A stretch of DNA of 43,378 nucleotides, from IMG/VR virus record IMGVR_UViG_3300026457_000028, positions 1 through 43,378 of that record; one strand, written 5' to 3'. Under the pieces are notes generated by a model that was not told the origin of the DNA, searched no databases, and saw only the letters and a list, made by a program, of their open reading frames with translations. A program made the position numbers and the translations under genes. The stretch comes from a virus. Shown in pieces: positions 6,915-15,811 of the stretch (position 1 is its first letter; each line of letters opens with the position of its first letter).

Positions 6915-8282
6915 ATGCGATATCAAACTAGTGACAAACTAATTGCTTGGCTAACATTGTTCAGCGGATTAACCATATCCGCTGTAGCCATTTATTACAG
7001 CGTAGCGGGCCTAATGGCCATTTTCTCTGCGGCTGTTATTCCTATCATTGTTATGGGTGTAGCCCTAGAAGTTAGTAAGTTAGCCGCAACTGTTTGGCTA
7101 AAACAAAATTGGTCCAGGGCACCTAACTTTATTAGAGGTTATCTATTATCCGCTATTGCTATACTAATGCTTATTACCTCTATGGGTATTTTTGGTTTCT
7201 TATCCAAAGCACACAGTGACCAAAGTCTAGTAAGCGGCGATGTTCAAAGTAAGATTGCTATCTATGATGAAAAGATCAAAACCGAAAAAGAAAATATTGA
7301 AGCAAACCGTAAAGCACTTAAACAGATGGATGAAGGAGTGGACCAAGTATTGGGTCGCTCAGCAGATGAAAAAGGTGCCGACAAGGCTGTGGCTTTGCGT
7401 AAGTCCCAGCAGAAAGAACGTGCTAGACTTCAAGCAGAAATATCACAGTCGCAGAAGTCTATCGCGGAACTTAATGATGCCCGTGCGCCTATTGCCGCCG
7501 AGGTACGCAAGGTCGAAGCCGAAGTTGGTCCAATTAAGTATATCGCATCGTTTGTCTATGGCGAGACAAATGAAACGATTTTAGAAAAAGCAGTTACCTG
7601 GGTAATCATTATTATTGTTATAGTATTTGACCCATTGGCTGTTATTTTGTTGCTGGCTAGCCAATATAGTTTCCAATGGTTTAGGAAACAAGAAGAGGAA
7701 GAACCTGAGCCAGCGCCAATTGTGCCAACTCCAATTGATGCACAGAATGAACCTAAATACGAAGCAGACGATGGTCCATTAGTCGAAGAGCAAGTCGAAC
7801 AGATTAAAGAAAGTGCTGATCCGCATCCAATTGGTTGGATGTATCCTAAACACGCAGACATCCAAAACTATCAAGTAGAAGATGCCGACGATGAAGATGC
7901 TGAAATAGTAGAACATGCTAGATCTTATATTCCAGAAGAAGAAAAGGACATTGTTGAAGACATTGGACTAGAGCAATGGAATAAAATGATTGAAGAAGCA
8001 GAACGCGAACTTGAAAAAGAAAAAGAAGCCAAGCGCATTTGGAAGGAACAGAATCCAGATGACACTATTAAGCATCAGGAAAAATTAAAAGAATCTGGTG
8101 TAATTGAAGAGTTACCTTGGAAGGAAACTTTGGACGAGCGTCCTGGGGATTATATATCCGAAGTAACAGGAGACAGATACAAGCCCGATCTTACAGAAGT
8201 CATAGAACCTGACAGTTCAAAAAAAAAGACAACCTACATAGTGAAGGAACAGAATCAACAAGTGACCAAGACCAAGGAGTAA
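6915..8282 (+). CDS. Membrane protein with periplasmic/cytosolic coiled coil and long acidic tail
   Basis: 455 residues. Three hydrophobic segments lie near the N-terminus (~10-30, ~32-53, ~72-94), then a Lys/Glu/Gln coiled coil (~105-205), a further strong membrane segment (~225-250, WVIIIIVIVFDPLAVILLLAS) and a very acidic, Pro-containing soluble tail (~255-455). I know this architecture from T4-like environmental phages but no function is established to my knowledge. The start lies 10 bases after the preceding stop. Confidence 0.8.
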   Translation: MRYQTSDKLIAWLTLFSGLTISAVAIYYSVAGLMAIFSAAVIPIIVMGVALEVSKLAATVWLKQNWSRAPNFIRGYLLSAIAILMLITSMGIFGFLSKAHSDQSLVSGDVQSKIAIYDEKIKTEKENIEANRKALKQMDEGVDQVLGRSADEKGADKAVALRKSQQKERARLQAEISQSQKSIAELNDARAPIAAEVRKVEAEVGPIKYIASFVYGETNETILEKAVTWVIIIIVIVFDPLAVILLLASQYSFQWFRKQEEEEPEPAPIVPTPIDAQNEPKYEADDGPLVEEQVEQIKESADPHPIGWMYPKHADIQNYQVEDADDEDAEIVEHARSYIPEEEKDIVEDIGLEQWNKMIEEAERELEKEKEAKRIWKEQNPDDTIKHQEKLKESGVIEELPWKETLDERPGDYISEVTGDRYKPDLTEVIEPDSSKKKTTYIVKEQNQQVTKTKE

Positions 8283-8319
8283 CCTACGTCCAAAACGCTG
8301 AACAAGACACAGAGACATT

Positions 8320-8712
8320 ATGGCAGAGAATACAAAGAAGAAAATCAAAATCATAACCGCTCCGGATCGTATATACGATCAAAGTCAAACAATGCTAGTT
8401 ATTACTCCTAGCGACACACTCAAAGACGCTGTACAGGAATATGCTTTAGACTGTAGTGAACACTTAAACATATATCTGTACACAGGCGACGAAGACAACA
8501 TAGCATGGTTACTCAGCGTAGCCAATTCCGTCGACACTATTCTTATAGATATGGATAATAGTCCTGTAAGTATAAGCCAGTTCTTTGCTTACATTTTGAG
8601 TATTCCTACTACATACTATAGATGCACGAATATGCAAGCACCTTGGGATTTAATAAATAAAAATCGTTTTTACGACTTTCCAAAATTAACAGAGGAAGAT
8701 AATGAGGGATAA
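8320..8712 (+). CDS. Phage protein of unknown function, alpha/beta
   Basis: 130 residues, no signal or membrane segment. Alternating hydrophobic strands (QTMLVITPSD, LNIYLYTGDE, VDTILIDMDNS) suggest a Rossmann-like or receiver-like fold, and the C-terminus is acidic. The gene ends inside the start of the bS21 gene (11-base overlap), so the two are probably co-translated. I do not recognise the family. Confidence 0.7.
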   Translation: MAENTKKKIKIITAPDRIYDQSQTMLVITPSDTLKDAVQEYALDCSEHLNIYLYTGDEDNIAWLLSVANSVDTILIDMDNSPVSISQFFAYILSIPTTYYRCTNMQAPWDLINKNRFYDFPKLTEEDNEG

Positions 8713-8935
8713 ACAACTACGTGGTAGTGGAGTTACTGTAAAAGACGGTGAACCCGTTGAAAGAGCTCTACGCCGTTTCAAAAAGAAAATACAGGATAGC
8801 GGATTATTGCAGGAACTAAGAGATCGCGAGTTCTATGAAAAGCCAACAACTGCTCGTAAGCGAGCAAAGTCTGCGGCTAAGAATCGTTGGCAAAAAGAAC
8901 TGCGTAAACAACAACTACCTAAAAAAATGTATTAA
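8702..8935 (+). CDS. rpsU: Ribosomal protein bS21
   Basis: 77 residues, matching bacterial S21 along its length: VKDGEPVERALRRFKKKIQDSG, then LRDREFYEKPTTARKRAK and a basic C-terminal tail. S21 sits near the anti-Shine-Dalgarno end of 16S rRNA and helps initiation. Phage-encoded bS21 is known from several aquatic phages and is thought to tune host ribosomes to phage messages. Slightly longer at the N-terminus than host S21. It overlaps the preceding gene. Confidence 0.95.
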   Translation: MRDKQLRGSGVTVKDGEPVERALRRFKKKIQDSGLLQELRDREFYEKPTTARKRAKSAAKNRWQKELRKQQLPKKMY

Positions 8936-8937
8936 AA

Positions 8938-9222
8938 ATGGACGAACAAAATAACGAAGTTATGGACATTCTGCAGGAAGAGTGTGCAGAAGTTATTCAA
9001 GCAGTAAGTAAAATTAGGCGTTTTGGCATAGACAATGCTAAACACGGAACAGAGCAGACCAATCGACAGCACCTAGAAGAAGAACTAGGGGATATGCTGG
9101 CTATGATTGATATACTAATGATCAACGAAGTAGTCAGTTGGGGCAAATTGCACGAAGCAAAAAGGGCAAAAGTCGAAAAGTTAAAAAAATGGTCTAAAAT
9201 ACCAAATTTAGATAAAATCTGA
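8938..9222 (+). CDS. MazG-like NTP pyrophosphohydrolase
   Basis: 94 residues, all-alpha. The metal-binding pattern ExxE...ExxD is present: E15-E18 in LQEECAEVIQ and E49-D52 in EEELGDMLAMID. Members hydrolyse (d)NTPs or related nucleotides to monophosphates; phage MazG proteins may affect nucleotide pools or ppGpp. It starts 2 bases after the bS21 stop. A late promoter overlaps its stop codon region. Confidence 0.88.
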   Translation: MDEQNNEVMDILQEECAEVIQAVSKIRRFGIDNAKHGTEQTNRQHLEEELGDMLAMIDILMINEVVSWGKLHEAKRAKVEKLKKWSKIPNLDKI

Positions 9223-9230
9223 TATAAATA
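9223..9230 (+). promoter_or_regulatory. T4-type late promoter TATAAATA for dnaK
   Basis: An exact TATAAATA directly after the mazG-like stop codon, 83 bases before dnaK. The following leader holds a GGGCA/TGCCC hairpin (9264-9275) and the motif TCTTGCTTAATTATAAGGAG (9287-9306), shared with the hsp20 leader. Confidence 0.65.
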
Positions 9231-9312
9231 ATTTTGTAGAACGCCAATAGGGTTTTACGAAACGGGCAGTTGCCCACAATTAAAATCTTGCTTAATTATA
9301 AGGAGAAATGTT

Positions 9313-11178
9313 ATGAGCAAAGTCATCGGTATCGACTTGGGTACTACCAATTCATGCGTAGCAGTCATCGAGTCAGGAAATTCCAAAGTTATTGAAAACA
9401 GCGAAGGTGCAAGAACTACACCTAGTATTGTTGCCTATTCTACAGACGAAGTACTTGTAGGTGCTAGTGCTAAACGTCAAGCAGTAACAAATCCCAAAAA
9501 CACAATCTATGCGGCCAAGCGTCTTATTGGACGTAAGTTCAAAGAACAGGCTGTACAAAAAGATATTGACCTAATGCCTTACGAAATCATGGAATCCAAG
9601 AATGGAGATGCATGGGTTCGCGCACAGGGTAAAGAATTAGCACCTCCGCAGATTAGTGCTGAAGTTCTGCGTAAGATGAAAAAGACAGCAGAGGATTATT
9701 TAGGTGAAAAAGTTACTCAAGCAGTTATCACAGTTCCCGCATACTTTAATGACAGCCAAAGACAGGCAACTAAGGATGCTGGAAAAATCGCAGGCTTGGA
9801 AGTATTGCGTATTATTAACGAGCCTACTGCGGCAGCTCTTGCTTATGGTGTTGATAAAAACGACAAAGCAGATCGCAAAGTTGCTGTTTATGACCTTGGT
9901 GGTGGTACTTTCGATGTATCGATCATTGAAATTGCCAACGTGGATGGCGAAAAACAAATCGAAGTACTAAGCACTAACGGCGACACATTCTTAGGTGGTG
10001 AAGACTTTGACCAACGTATTATGGACTACTTGGTCGACGAGTTTAAGAAAGAGTCAGGCATGAACCTTAAGAAAGACATGTTGGCCTTACAACGTCTAAA
10101 AGAAGCCGCTGAAAAAGCCAAGATTGAGTTATCTAGCAGTGCCAGCACTGATGTTAACTTACCTTACATCACAGCAGACGCAAGTGGTCCTAAGCACATG
10201 AATGTTAAGATTACTCGTGCTAAGTTAGAAGCATTGGTAGAAGAACTAATCCAACGTAGTATCGAACCATGTAAGGTTGCTATGAAGGATGCAGGTGTTA
10301 CTCCATCAGAAATTGACGAAGTTATTCTTGTTGGTGGGCAAACACGTATGCCCAAGGTACAAGAAGCAGTTGAAAAACTATTCGGTAAGGCTCCACGCAA
10401 AGACGTTAACCCAGACGAAGCAGTAGCAGTTGGTGCGGCTATTCAAGGTTCAGTACTAGCAGGTGATCGTACAGACGTTCTATTGTTAGACGTAACACCA
10501 TTGTCACTAGGCATTGAAACTATGGGAGGTGTGTTTACTAAACTTGTACAAAAGAACACAACTATACCTACTAAGGCTAGCCAAGTGTTTAGCACAGCAG
10601 AAGATAATCAACCAGCAGTTGATATCAAAGTAGCACAAGGCGAGCGTGAACTATTCCAATACAACAAACTCCTGGGTGAGTTTAAGTTAGACGGTATTGC
10701 TCCAGCACGTCGTGGCACTCCACAGATTGAAGTTACATTTGACATCGATGCTAACGGCATTATGAAAATTAGTGCTAAAGATAAAAACACCGGCAAAGAA
10801 AATCAAATCACAATTAAGAGTGACAGTGGTCTAAGCAAAGAGCAGATCGAACAAATGGTTCGTGATGCAGAAGTTAATGCCGAATCAGATAAGAAGGCAC
10901 GTGAACTTATCGATGCTAGGAACACAGCCGAGGCGTTGATCAACAATGTTGAAAACGACATGAAAGAAACAACACTTTCAGACACAGATAAAACAAAGAT
11001 CGAAGATGCTGTTAAAGCACTTCAAACAGAATTGACAGGTTCTGACAAAGACGCTATCGTACAAAAGACTAGCGAACTAGCAGTGGCCAGTCAAGCGATT
11101 GCACAGGCCAAACAGGACAAGCCATTTGAACCTGTTCAGGAAGATGCAATCAATGCCGAGTTTAAGGAAACAAACTAA
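9313..11178 (+). CDS. dnaK: Hsp70 chaperone DnaK, full length
   Basis: 621 residues, with nucleotide-binding and substrate-binding domains intact: phosphate loop [13 protein letters not shown] (6-18), [49 protein letters not shown], the linker [15 protein letters not shown], and a helical lid. It differs from most host DnaK in having a short end (EFKETN) without the acidic EEVKD-type terminus. No dnaJ or grpE is visible, so host co-chaperones would be needed. It may fold virion proteins or work with the phage IscU. A complete DnaK is unusual in a phage. Confidence 0.97.
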   Translation: MSKVIGIDLGTTNSCVAVIESGNSKVIENSEGARTTPSIVAYSTDEVLVGASAKRQAVTNPKNTIYAAKRLIGRKFKEQAVQKDIDLMPYEIMESKNGDAWVRAQGKELAPPQISAEVLRKMKKTAEDYLGEKVTQAVITVPAYFNDSQRQATKDAGKIAGLEVLRIINEPTAAALAYGVDKNDKADRKVAVYDLGGGTFDVSIIEIANVDGEKQIEVLSTNGDTFLGGEDFDQRIMDYLVDEFKKESGMNLKKDMLALQRLKEAAEKAKIELSSSASTDVNLPYITADASGPKHMNVKITRAKLEALVEELIQRSIEPCKVAMKDAGVTPSEIDEVILVGGQTRMPKVQEAVEKLFGKAPRKDVNPDEAVAVGAAIQGSVLAGDRTDVLLLDVTPLSLGIETMGGVFTKLVQKNTTIPTKASQVFSTAEDNQPAVDIKVAQGERELFQYNKLLGEFKLDGIAPARRGTPQIEVTFDIDANGIMKISAKDKNTGKENQITIKSDSGLSKEQIEQMVRDAEVNAESDKKARELIDARNTAEALINNVENDMKETTLSDTDKTKIEDAVKALQTELTGSDKDAIVQKTSELAVASQAIAQAKQDKPFEPVQEDAINAEFKETN

Positions 11179-11187
11179 ACTCGTTAT

Positions 11188-11237
11188 GTAGGGTGCCCGG
11201 GTGGGGCCCTACTAAAATTCTTGCTTAATTAAAGGAG
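11188..11237 (+). promoter_or_regulatory. hsp20 leader: hairpin plus TTCTTGCTTAATTAAAGGAG
   Basis: Inverted repeat GTAGGGT/GCCCTAC (11188-11212), then at 11219-11237 a motif nearly identical to that before dnaK. The motif ends in the AAGGAG binding site. CTT of the motif can pair weakly with AAG of the binding site. Confidence 0.45.
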
Positions 11238-11244
11238 ATATAAA

Positions 11245-11691
11245 ATGACACAATTAACACGTTTTGACACAGCCGCTCTAAACAGAGCATTAATCGGTTT
11301 CGACAATCTATTCGATACTTTCGAAACACGCTTTGCACATCAGATTTCGAACAACTATCCTCCATATAATATTGAAAAGTCTGGAGAAAACCAGTATAAT
11401 ATAGTTGTTGCTGTAGCAGGATTCGGTAAAGATGAAGTTGCAGTAGAAGTGGAAGGTGATCAATTAACTATTCGCGGCGAGAAGGCAATCAATGCTAACG
11501 AAGGCGAATACCAAGTTGAGTACTTACACAGAGGTCTTGCTTTCCGTGATTTCGAACGTAGATTTACTCTAGCAGAACACATGGAAATCAAGTCAGCAGA
11601 AATTAAGGATGGTGTGCTTACAATTCAAATCGAGCGCATTGTTCCTGAAGCACTTCTGCCACGTAAGATTGAAGTGAAAGAAGTTAAGTAA
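11245..11691 (+). CDS. Small heat-shock protein, Hsp20/IbpA type
   Basis: 148 residues. The alpha-crystallin domain is clear: YPPYNIEKSGENQYNIVVAVAGFGKDE, EVEGDQLTIRGEK, YLHRGLAFRDFERRFTLAEH and GVLTIQIERIVPE, ending in a KIEV segment like the I-x-I tail. Such holdases keep unfolded proteins soluble for DnaK, encoded directly upstream. Small Hsps are frequent in T4-like marine phages. Confidence 0.95.
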   Translation: MTQLTRFDTAALNRALIGFDNLFDTFETRFAHQISNNYPPYNIEKSGENQYNIVVAVAGFGKDEVAVEVEGDQLTIRGEKAINANEGEYQVEYLHRGLAFRDFERRFTLAEHMEIKSAEIKDGVLTIQIERIVPEALLPRKIEVKEVK

Positions 11692-11697
11692 AAAATC

Positions 11698-11713
11698 GGG
11701 GGCTCCGGCCCCC
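11698..11713 (+). terminator. Strong GC hairpin after hsp20, no U-tract
   Basis: GGGGGC/GCCCCC with a TCCG loop. No T run follows (ACTAATAAATACC), so it may act as an RNA stabiliser or partial terminator. A late-promoter-like AATAAATA (11717-11724) sits just after it. Confidence 0.45.
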
Positions 11714-11716
11714 ACT

Positions 11717-11724
11717 AATAAATA
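11717..11724 (+). promoter_or_regulatory. Late-promoter-like AATAAATA for clpS operon
   Basis: Fits NATAAATA and is followed by CCATTA, then GGAGGG and the clpS ATG at 11747. Confidence 0.45.
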
Positions 11725-11746
11725 CCATTAAGAATGGAGGGCCAAT

Positions 11747-12055
11747 ATGCCAACTGTAGACACCGAAATTAAAATTGACGAAAAGATTAAAATCGATATC
11801 ACTGAACCTAAGCGTTACAAGGTATTGTTTTTAAATGATAACAAAACTCCAATCGACTTTGTTATTGAATTACTAATGACTGTGTTTAAGCACTCCAGAG
11901 AAAATGCTGAACAGATTACATTAACTGTACACAATGAAGGTTCAGCAGTAGTAGGTGTTTATACCTACGAGATCGCCGAGCAGAAAGGTGTTGAGGCAAC
12001 ACACCTTGCACGTCAAGCAGGCTTCCCATTACAAATTAAAGTGGATTCCGAATGA
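11747..12055 (+). CDS. clpS: ClpS-like adaptor (N-degron recognition)
   Basis: 102 residues. After a charged flexible N-terminus the ClpS core is clear: RYKVLFLNDNKTPIDFVIELL, LTVHNEGSAVVGVYTYEIAE and a final hydrophobic strand. N30-D31, T34 and H62 match the residues that bind the alpha-amino group of N-degrons in bacterial ClpS. It would feed N-end-rule substrates to ClpAP. Its end overlaps the heme oxygenase start by 4 bases. Host ClpA is presumably the partner. Confidence 0.93.
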   Translation: MPTVDTEIKIDEKIKIDITEPKRYKVLFLNDNKTPIDFVIELLMTVFKHSRENAEQITLTVHNEGSAVVGVYTYEIAEQKGVEATHLARQAGFPLQIKVDSE

Positions 12056-12606
12056 GTCTAAAAGAACTTACACACGAGCAACATCGCAGAGCAGAAACAA
12101 GGCCTTTTGTTAAAGTCTTATTTTCAGGAAATGTAAATCCTAAACTATACGCAACATATCTAAAAAATCAACATCCAATGTATGAGATTTTAGAAGTCTG
12201 TGCTATGCCACATGGATTACTTTCCGGTCTACCAGAGATACGCAGAGCACCTGCAATTTTATCTGACTTCATAGAACTATGGGGCTCAGACAATCCTGAA
12301 GAACCAAAAATGTGTCCGGTAGTGGATGAATATATCAAATATATTCTCAGCATCAAAGATGATCCTAAAAAGTTGATGGCACACATTTATGTACGTCACA
12401 TGGGAGATTTATCAGGCGGTCAAATGATTGCTAAAAGAGTTCCAGGCAGTGGCAAATACTATCAGTTTGGAGACGAACCTGAAAAGATCAAAGAAGCAAT
12501 TCGTGCAAAACTAGATGATAGTCTAGCAGATGAAGCAAGAGTATGTTTTGATTTTGCGGCAAAATTCTTTGATCAAATGATGGATATAGTTCCACACTAT
12601 GAGTAA
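12052..12606 (+). CDS. ho1: Heme oxygenase
   Basis: 184 residues. The N-terminal LTHEQHRRAETRPF holds the proximal heme-ligand histidine (H11 in this count; H8 less likely), and GDLSGGQ at ~118-124 is the distal-helix signature that contacts bound oxygen. The enzyme opens heme to biliverdin IXa, CO and iron, using reduced ferredoxin. The next gene, overlapping by 8 bases, encodes a bilin reductase that would use the biliverdin. It also releases iron, possibly useful for the Fe-S cassette (inference). Confidence 0.94.
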   Translation: MSLKELTHEQHRRAETRPFVKVLFSGNVNPKLYATYLKNQHPMYEILEVCAMPHGLLSGLPEIRRAPAILSDFIELWGSDNPEEPKMCPVVDEYIKYILSIKDDPKKLMAHIYVRHMGDLSGGQMIAKRVPGSGKYYQFGDEPEKIKEAIRAKLDDSLADEARVCFDFAAKFFDQMMDIVPHYE

Positions 12607-13279
12607 AGTATGGGACACGCTGATTGAAGTTCAGCATCTTTTAGAAAGCAGTTTTAATGAAACAGGAACAGAAATCTTTGAACCGGGCATGGATCGCTTT
12701 AATCAGCCTGGTTGGGTTAATCGTGTTTGGACCAGTGGGTCTTATCGCCGTGCTCACGTTGATGTTGTGGATGCTAGAGAAACCAAAGGACTCTGGATGA
12801 TGCATTGTTGCATCTTCCCACACTTACACAATCCAGCACCAATTTACGGCTTTGACGTTGTAGCAGGCAAGAATAAGATTACTGGCTGTTTTCATGATTA
12901 CAGCAAAGCAGGAGATTCTAATCATCCTATGATGGAATGGTTTGCTGATTATGTTAAACGACTCGAATGGCGCAGAGAACGCCAACTACCAGAATGGGCT
13001 ACCAACATATTCAGCCCTAGCATGGTAGCCGCAGGTAATGTGCAGAGCGAAGAAGAACTAGCGCAGATTATAGAAATGGCTAAAGATACACTGGCACATT
13101 ACTTAGAAACTGTAGCAGAAACTAATAATACTACTGAAAATACCACAGAAGCGCAGAACTACTACGCAATCAATCAAAAATGTAACCCACATACTCCACG
13201 TGTAATGGCTAGTTTAGGCTTAGATGAAGAGGATGTTAGGGTATTCATACAGGAATGTTTGTTCCCAGAAATTCGCTAA
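12599..13279 (+). CDS. Ferredoxin-dependent bilin reductase (PcyA/PebS/PcyX family)
   Basis: 226 residues. The FDBR core is evident: RVWTSGSYRRAHVDVVDARE, then GLWMMHCCIFPHLHNPAP and IYGFDVVAGKNKITG, and the C-terminal helix NYYAINQKCNPHTPRVMASL. H69 and D86 are spaced exactly like the catalytic H88 and D105 of PcyA. The PcyA E76 position is occupied by an Asp-containing segment (D55/D58), as in some PEB-forming reductases. Product cannot be told from sequence; viral PcyX makes phycoerythrobilin. It follows heme oxygenase with overlap. Confidence 0.9.
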   Translation: MSKVWDTLIEVQHLLESSFNETGTEIFEPGMDRFNQPGWVNRVWTSGSYRRAHVDVVDARETKGLWMMHCCIFPHLHNPAPIYGFDVVAGKNKITGCFHDYSKAGDSNHPMMEWFADYVKRLEWRRERQLPEWATNIFSPSMVAAGNVQSEEELAQIIEMAKDTLAHYLETVAETNNTTENTTEAQNYYAINQKCNPHTPRVMASLGLDEEDVRVFIQECLFPEIR

Positions 13280-13302
13280 ATACAGAATAGACGGATTTTA
13301 CC

Positions 13303-14211
13303 ATGAGAGCAAAAGAATTCATCACAGAAGCAACCAATGCCGCACAACAAGCCGCTATCGCTATTGCTAAAAAGAAAAAGCAAAATGTAAAAGAATTTGC
13401 GCCGGATAATAGTGGCGACGAAGAAGAAACATTACTCAAGTACGCTCGTATTTGGTACAATGGCGATGACGACATACAACAAAAAGTTGAAAAACTATTA
13501 AATCGTATGGGTTGGGAAATTGGCGAAATCGAATCAGAAGAAGGCGGCGCATTTGTTGTGCAGTCTGGCGATGAGCATGGTAAGAGTTATATTGGTTTTG
13601 CCCCAGAAGACTTAACTGAAGCCGCCATGGCGGAAGGTGTCGATATTGGCCGAGAGTGGATGAGCGACACTGAATTGGATCAGTATGTGCCAGATCGCTT
13701 ACAACAACAATGGCGTGAATTGTTGGGTTACGATCGCCATGGCAATCCAAGTGCATTGTGGGCAAACTTAACAGGCGGATATGAACCGGATGTTAATGAT
13801 CGTCAACATCGTGCCCTAATGGTTAAAGTGGCTAACAAATGGTTTGCGGCTAAGAAGATTCCTAATGTTAAATTCTTCAGTGTTAGAGATGCAGACGATG
13901 AATTAGAATGGTTAGTTCAAATTGGCCCAGAAGGTATGTCAGAAGATTGGCAGAAGGTTAATAAGAAAGACAAAACCGATGGCATGAGCAGTAAAGCCGT
14001 TAAAGCATATCGTAGAGAACATCCTGGTAGTAAATTAAAAACAGCAGTCACTACACCTCCTAGCAAATTAAAGAAAGGATCTAAGGCAAGTAAGCGTAGA
14101 TCAAGTTTTTGTGCTAGAAGTGATGGCCAAAAGAAAATGCACAATATTGATTGCACTAAGACACCAGACAAGGCAATCTGCAAAGCACGTAAACGTTGGA
14201 ACTGTGAATGA
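13303..14211 (+). CDS. Putative capsid-packaged internal protein with CTS; Cys-rich basic C-terminus
   Basis: 302 residues. It starts MRAKEFITEA, matching T4 capsid-targeting sequences (IPIII: MKTYQEFIAEA), with a predicted gp21-type cleavage after I-T-E. The middle is acidic and mixed; the end is very basic and has SRRSSFCARSDGQKKMHNID, then Cys residues and KARKRWNCE, a C-terminal signature I recall from other T4-like phage proteins. It would be packed in the head and ejected into the host. Its stop overlaps the start of the next CTS gene. A CTAAATA box precedes it. Confidence 0.78.
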   Translation: MRAKEFITEATNAAQQAAIAIAKKKKQNVKEFAPDNSGDEEETLLKYARIWYNGDDDIQQKVEKLLNRMGWEIGEIESEEGGAFVVQSGDEHGKSYIGFAPEDLTEAAMAEGVDIGREWMSDTELDQYVPDRLQQQWRELLGYDRHGNPSALWANLTGGYEPDVNDRQHRALMVKVANKWFAAKKIPNVKFFSVRDADDELEWLVQIGPEGMSEDWQKVNKKDKTDGMSSKAVKAYRREHPGSKLKTAVTTPPSKLKKGSKASKRRSSFCARSDGQKKMHNIDCTKTPDKAICKARKRWNCE

Positions 14212-15761
14212 GAGCAAAAGAATTTATTTTATTTGAATCTGAAGGCGGCATGGCCCGCCGTGCAGAAGAAGCCGGCCGTGGCAAACGTGTAGCATTTAAA
14301 AATGCAGATGGAAATGTTATTCATATGATTGCATCTCAAGTGTTTCCACAAGACGTAGACAAGCGAGACAATTATCAAGAACTAGTTCCAGAGATTATGG
14401 ACTATGTGAAGGCTAACAATGTAGCAGTATCTAACGCACTAACACTTCCGCCAGTGGGCGGACTAAGCATACCTGAAAAAGCAGGTGCCGCATTAGTAAT
14501 GATTTTTAAAGATGAAAAATCTAAAAAGAACATAGCATGGATCGCTCTTAAGCCTGCTAAGAAGCCAGGTGCTTATCCAATCTTCTTACAGACTAAACAG
14601 TTTTCAGACCTAACTGGTTATGTACAACTAAGCGGCAAAGCAGGAGAGGAAGATAAAATTTCTGGAGTACAACAACGTGCTCTAACTAATTTAAAACCTG
14701 TTGGAATTATTCCTACTAATACAACCATTGCTGTAGATGATATTCCTACACAAGTGCAAGGTTCTATTCAAGAGCGTGATGATCTAGCAGATGCTATTAA
14801 ACAACAGGTAGTACAACTATTGCAGGCTGTTGCTTCTGGTAGCAGTAATCCTGTCCCCGGCGCCGGCGACTATGCTAAGAGTTACGAAATTGATTTAGGT
14901 GAAACAGCCGCACCAATTTCATTAATTAAGAAAAAGTTCTTAAGTGGTGCATGGCAACAGGCCGAAGCCGGAATGGGTTTGAAGTTTGAAGAAGCCGTTG
15001 GTGTAGAATTTCCAAACGATCCTGCTGAAAAACTATACGATAGTTATTTGAAGTTTTCAGGTGATGTGAAGATTCGTGTAAGTTCCAAAGACAAGCAAGG
15101 CGGCGCAAAGGCATCTGTATCTGGTGTGGTAGACGATATAGCGGCATACCCGCAACGTTATGAAGGATTGTTTGATCCTAAAGTCAACCCAGGCTTCCAA
15201 GAGCTACTAGACATTGTAAACATTATTAAAGACCCTGACATGAGTTATGTGGCTAAAAGCGCACAATGGAAACGAAATGGTTCTATTGCTGGTGCATTAG
15301 AATTAGGTGTCAAAGTAGGCATCATCGATGGTACACAAGCAGAAAAAATTATGGAAATCATTGACAGCGATCAGCCGCATGTTGATGACGAAACACTAGG
15401 CGACTTAAAAGGATTGTTAGTTTATAAAGGCACAGACGATTCGACAAGACCAGACTACAGAATTGGTTGGCATTTATTAGCCGCAGTAGCAACTGGCACA
15501 GCAAATAAAGTAAACAAGGACTACAAGACAGATGCTTTCTTCAAAGCAGTTCTGGAACGTTCCAATATGTTACAAGTCAAAACTTCATTACAACAGAAGC
15601 CTACTAAGGACGCTGAAGGTAAACCATCAAATGGAGCATACTTCTCCAATTTTGAAGTTATCTATCCTCCAGTATTCACGGGCACAATTAAATTGGATGC
15701 CAGCAGTAACTTCTACGCTACAAGAAGACCAGTTGGTAAAATGGGTTTCGCAATCCGTTAA
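14208..15761 (+). CDS. Putative capsid-packaged internal protein with CTS, possibly nuclease-like
   Basis: 517 residues starting MRAKEFILFESEGG, a second capsid-targeting sequence with an L-F-E cleavage site. It starts in an ATGA overlap with the previous CTS gene. Residues ~262-300 read FEEAVG...SGDVKIRVSSK, a strand pair with D286 and K294 that is compatible with a PD-(D/E)xK nuclease core, though the middle acidic residue is Ser. That is a weak hint. Otherwise I recognise no family. No signal peptide or membrane segment. Confidence 0.72.
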   Translation: MRAKEFILFESEGGMARRAEEAGRGKRVAFKNADGNVIHMIASQVFPQDVDKRDNYQELVPEIMDYVKANNVAVSNALTLPPVGGLSIPEKAGAALVMIFKDEKSKKNIAWIALKPAKKPGAYPIFLQTKQFSDLTGYVQLSGKAGEEDKISGVQQRALTNLKPVGIIPTNTTIAVDDIPTQVQGSIQERDDLADAIKQQVVQLLQAVASGSSNPVPGAGDYAKSYEIDLGETAAPISLIKKKFLSGAWQQAEAGMGLKFEEAVGVEFPNDPAEKLYDSYLKFSGDVKIRVSSKDKQGGAKASVSGVVDDIAAYPQRYEGLFDPKVNPGFQELLDIVNIIKDPDMSYVAKSAQWKRNGSIAGALELGVKVGIIDGTQAEKIMEIIDSDQPHVDDETLGDLKGLLVYKGTDDSTRPDYRIGWHLLAAVATGTANKVNKDYKTDAFFKAVLERSNMLQVKTSLQQKPTKDAEGKPSNGAYFSNFEVIYPPVFTGTIKLDASSNFYATRRPVGKMGFAIR

Positions 15762-15772
15762 GCCAAATCTAG

Positions 15773-15802
15773 TTGACAAATCTTACGAAGTTCATATATA
15801 AT
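15773..15802 (+). promoter_or_regulatory. Sigma70 promoter for tRNA-Thr
   Basis: TTGACA (15773-15778), 18-base spacer, TATAAT (15797-15802), ending 9 bases before the mature tRNA 5' end. Confidence 0.8.
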
Positions 15803-15811
15803 AAAAACATT

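Noticed and set aside
9287-9306. TTGCTTAA before dnaK as a T4 MotA (middle promoter) box
   Set aside because: A -10 box would have to lie about 12 bases further on, where the ribosome binding site and start codon already are.
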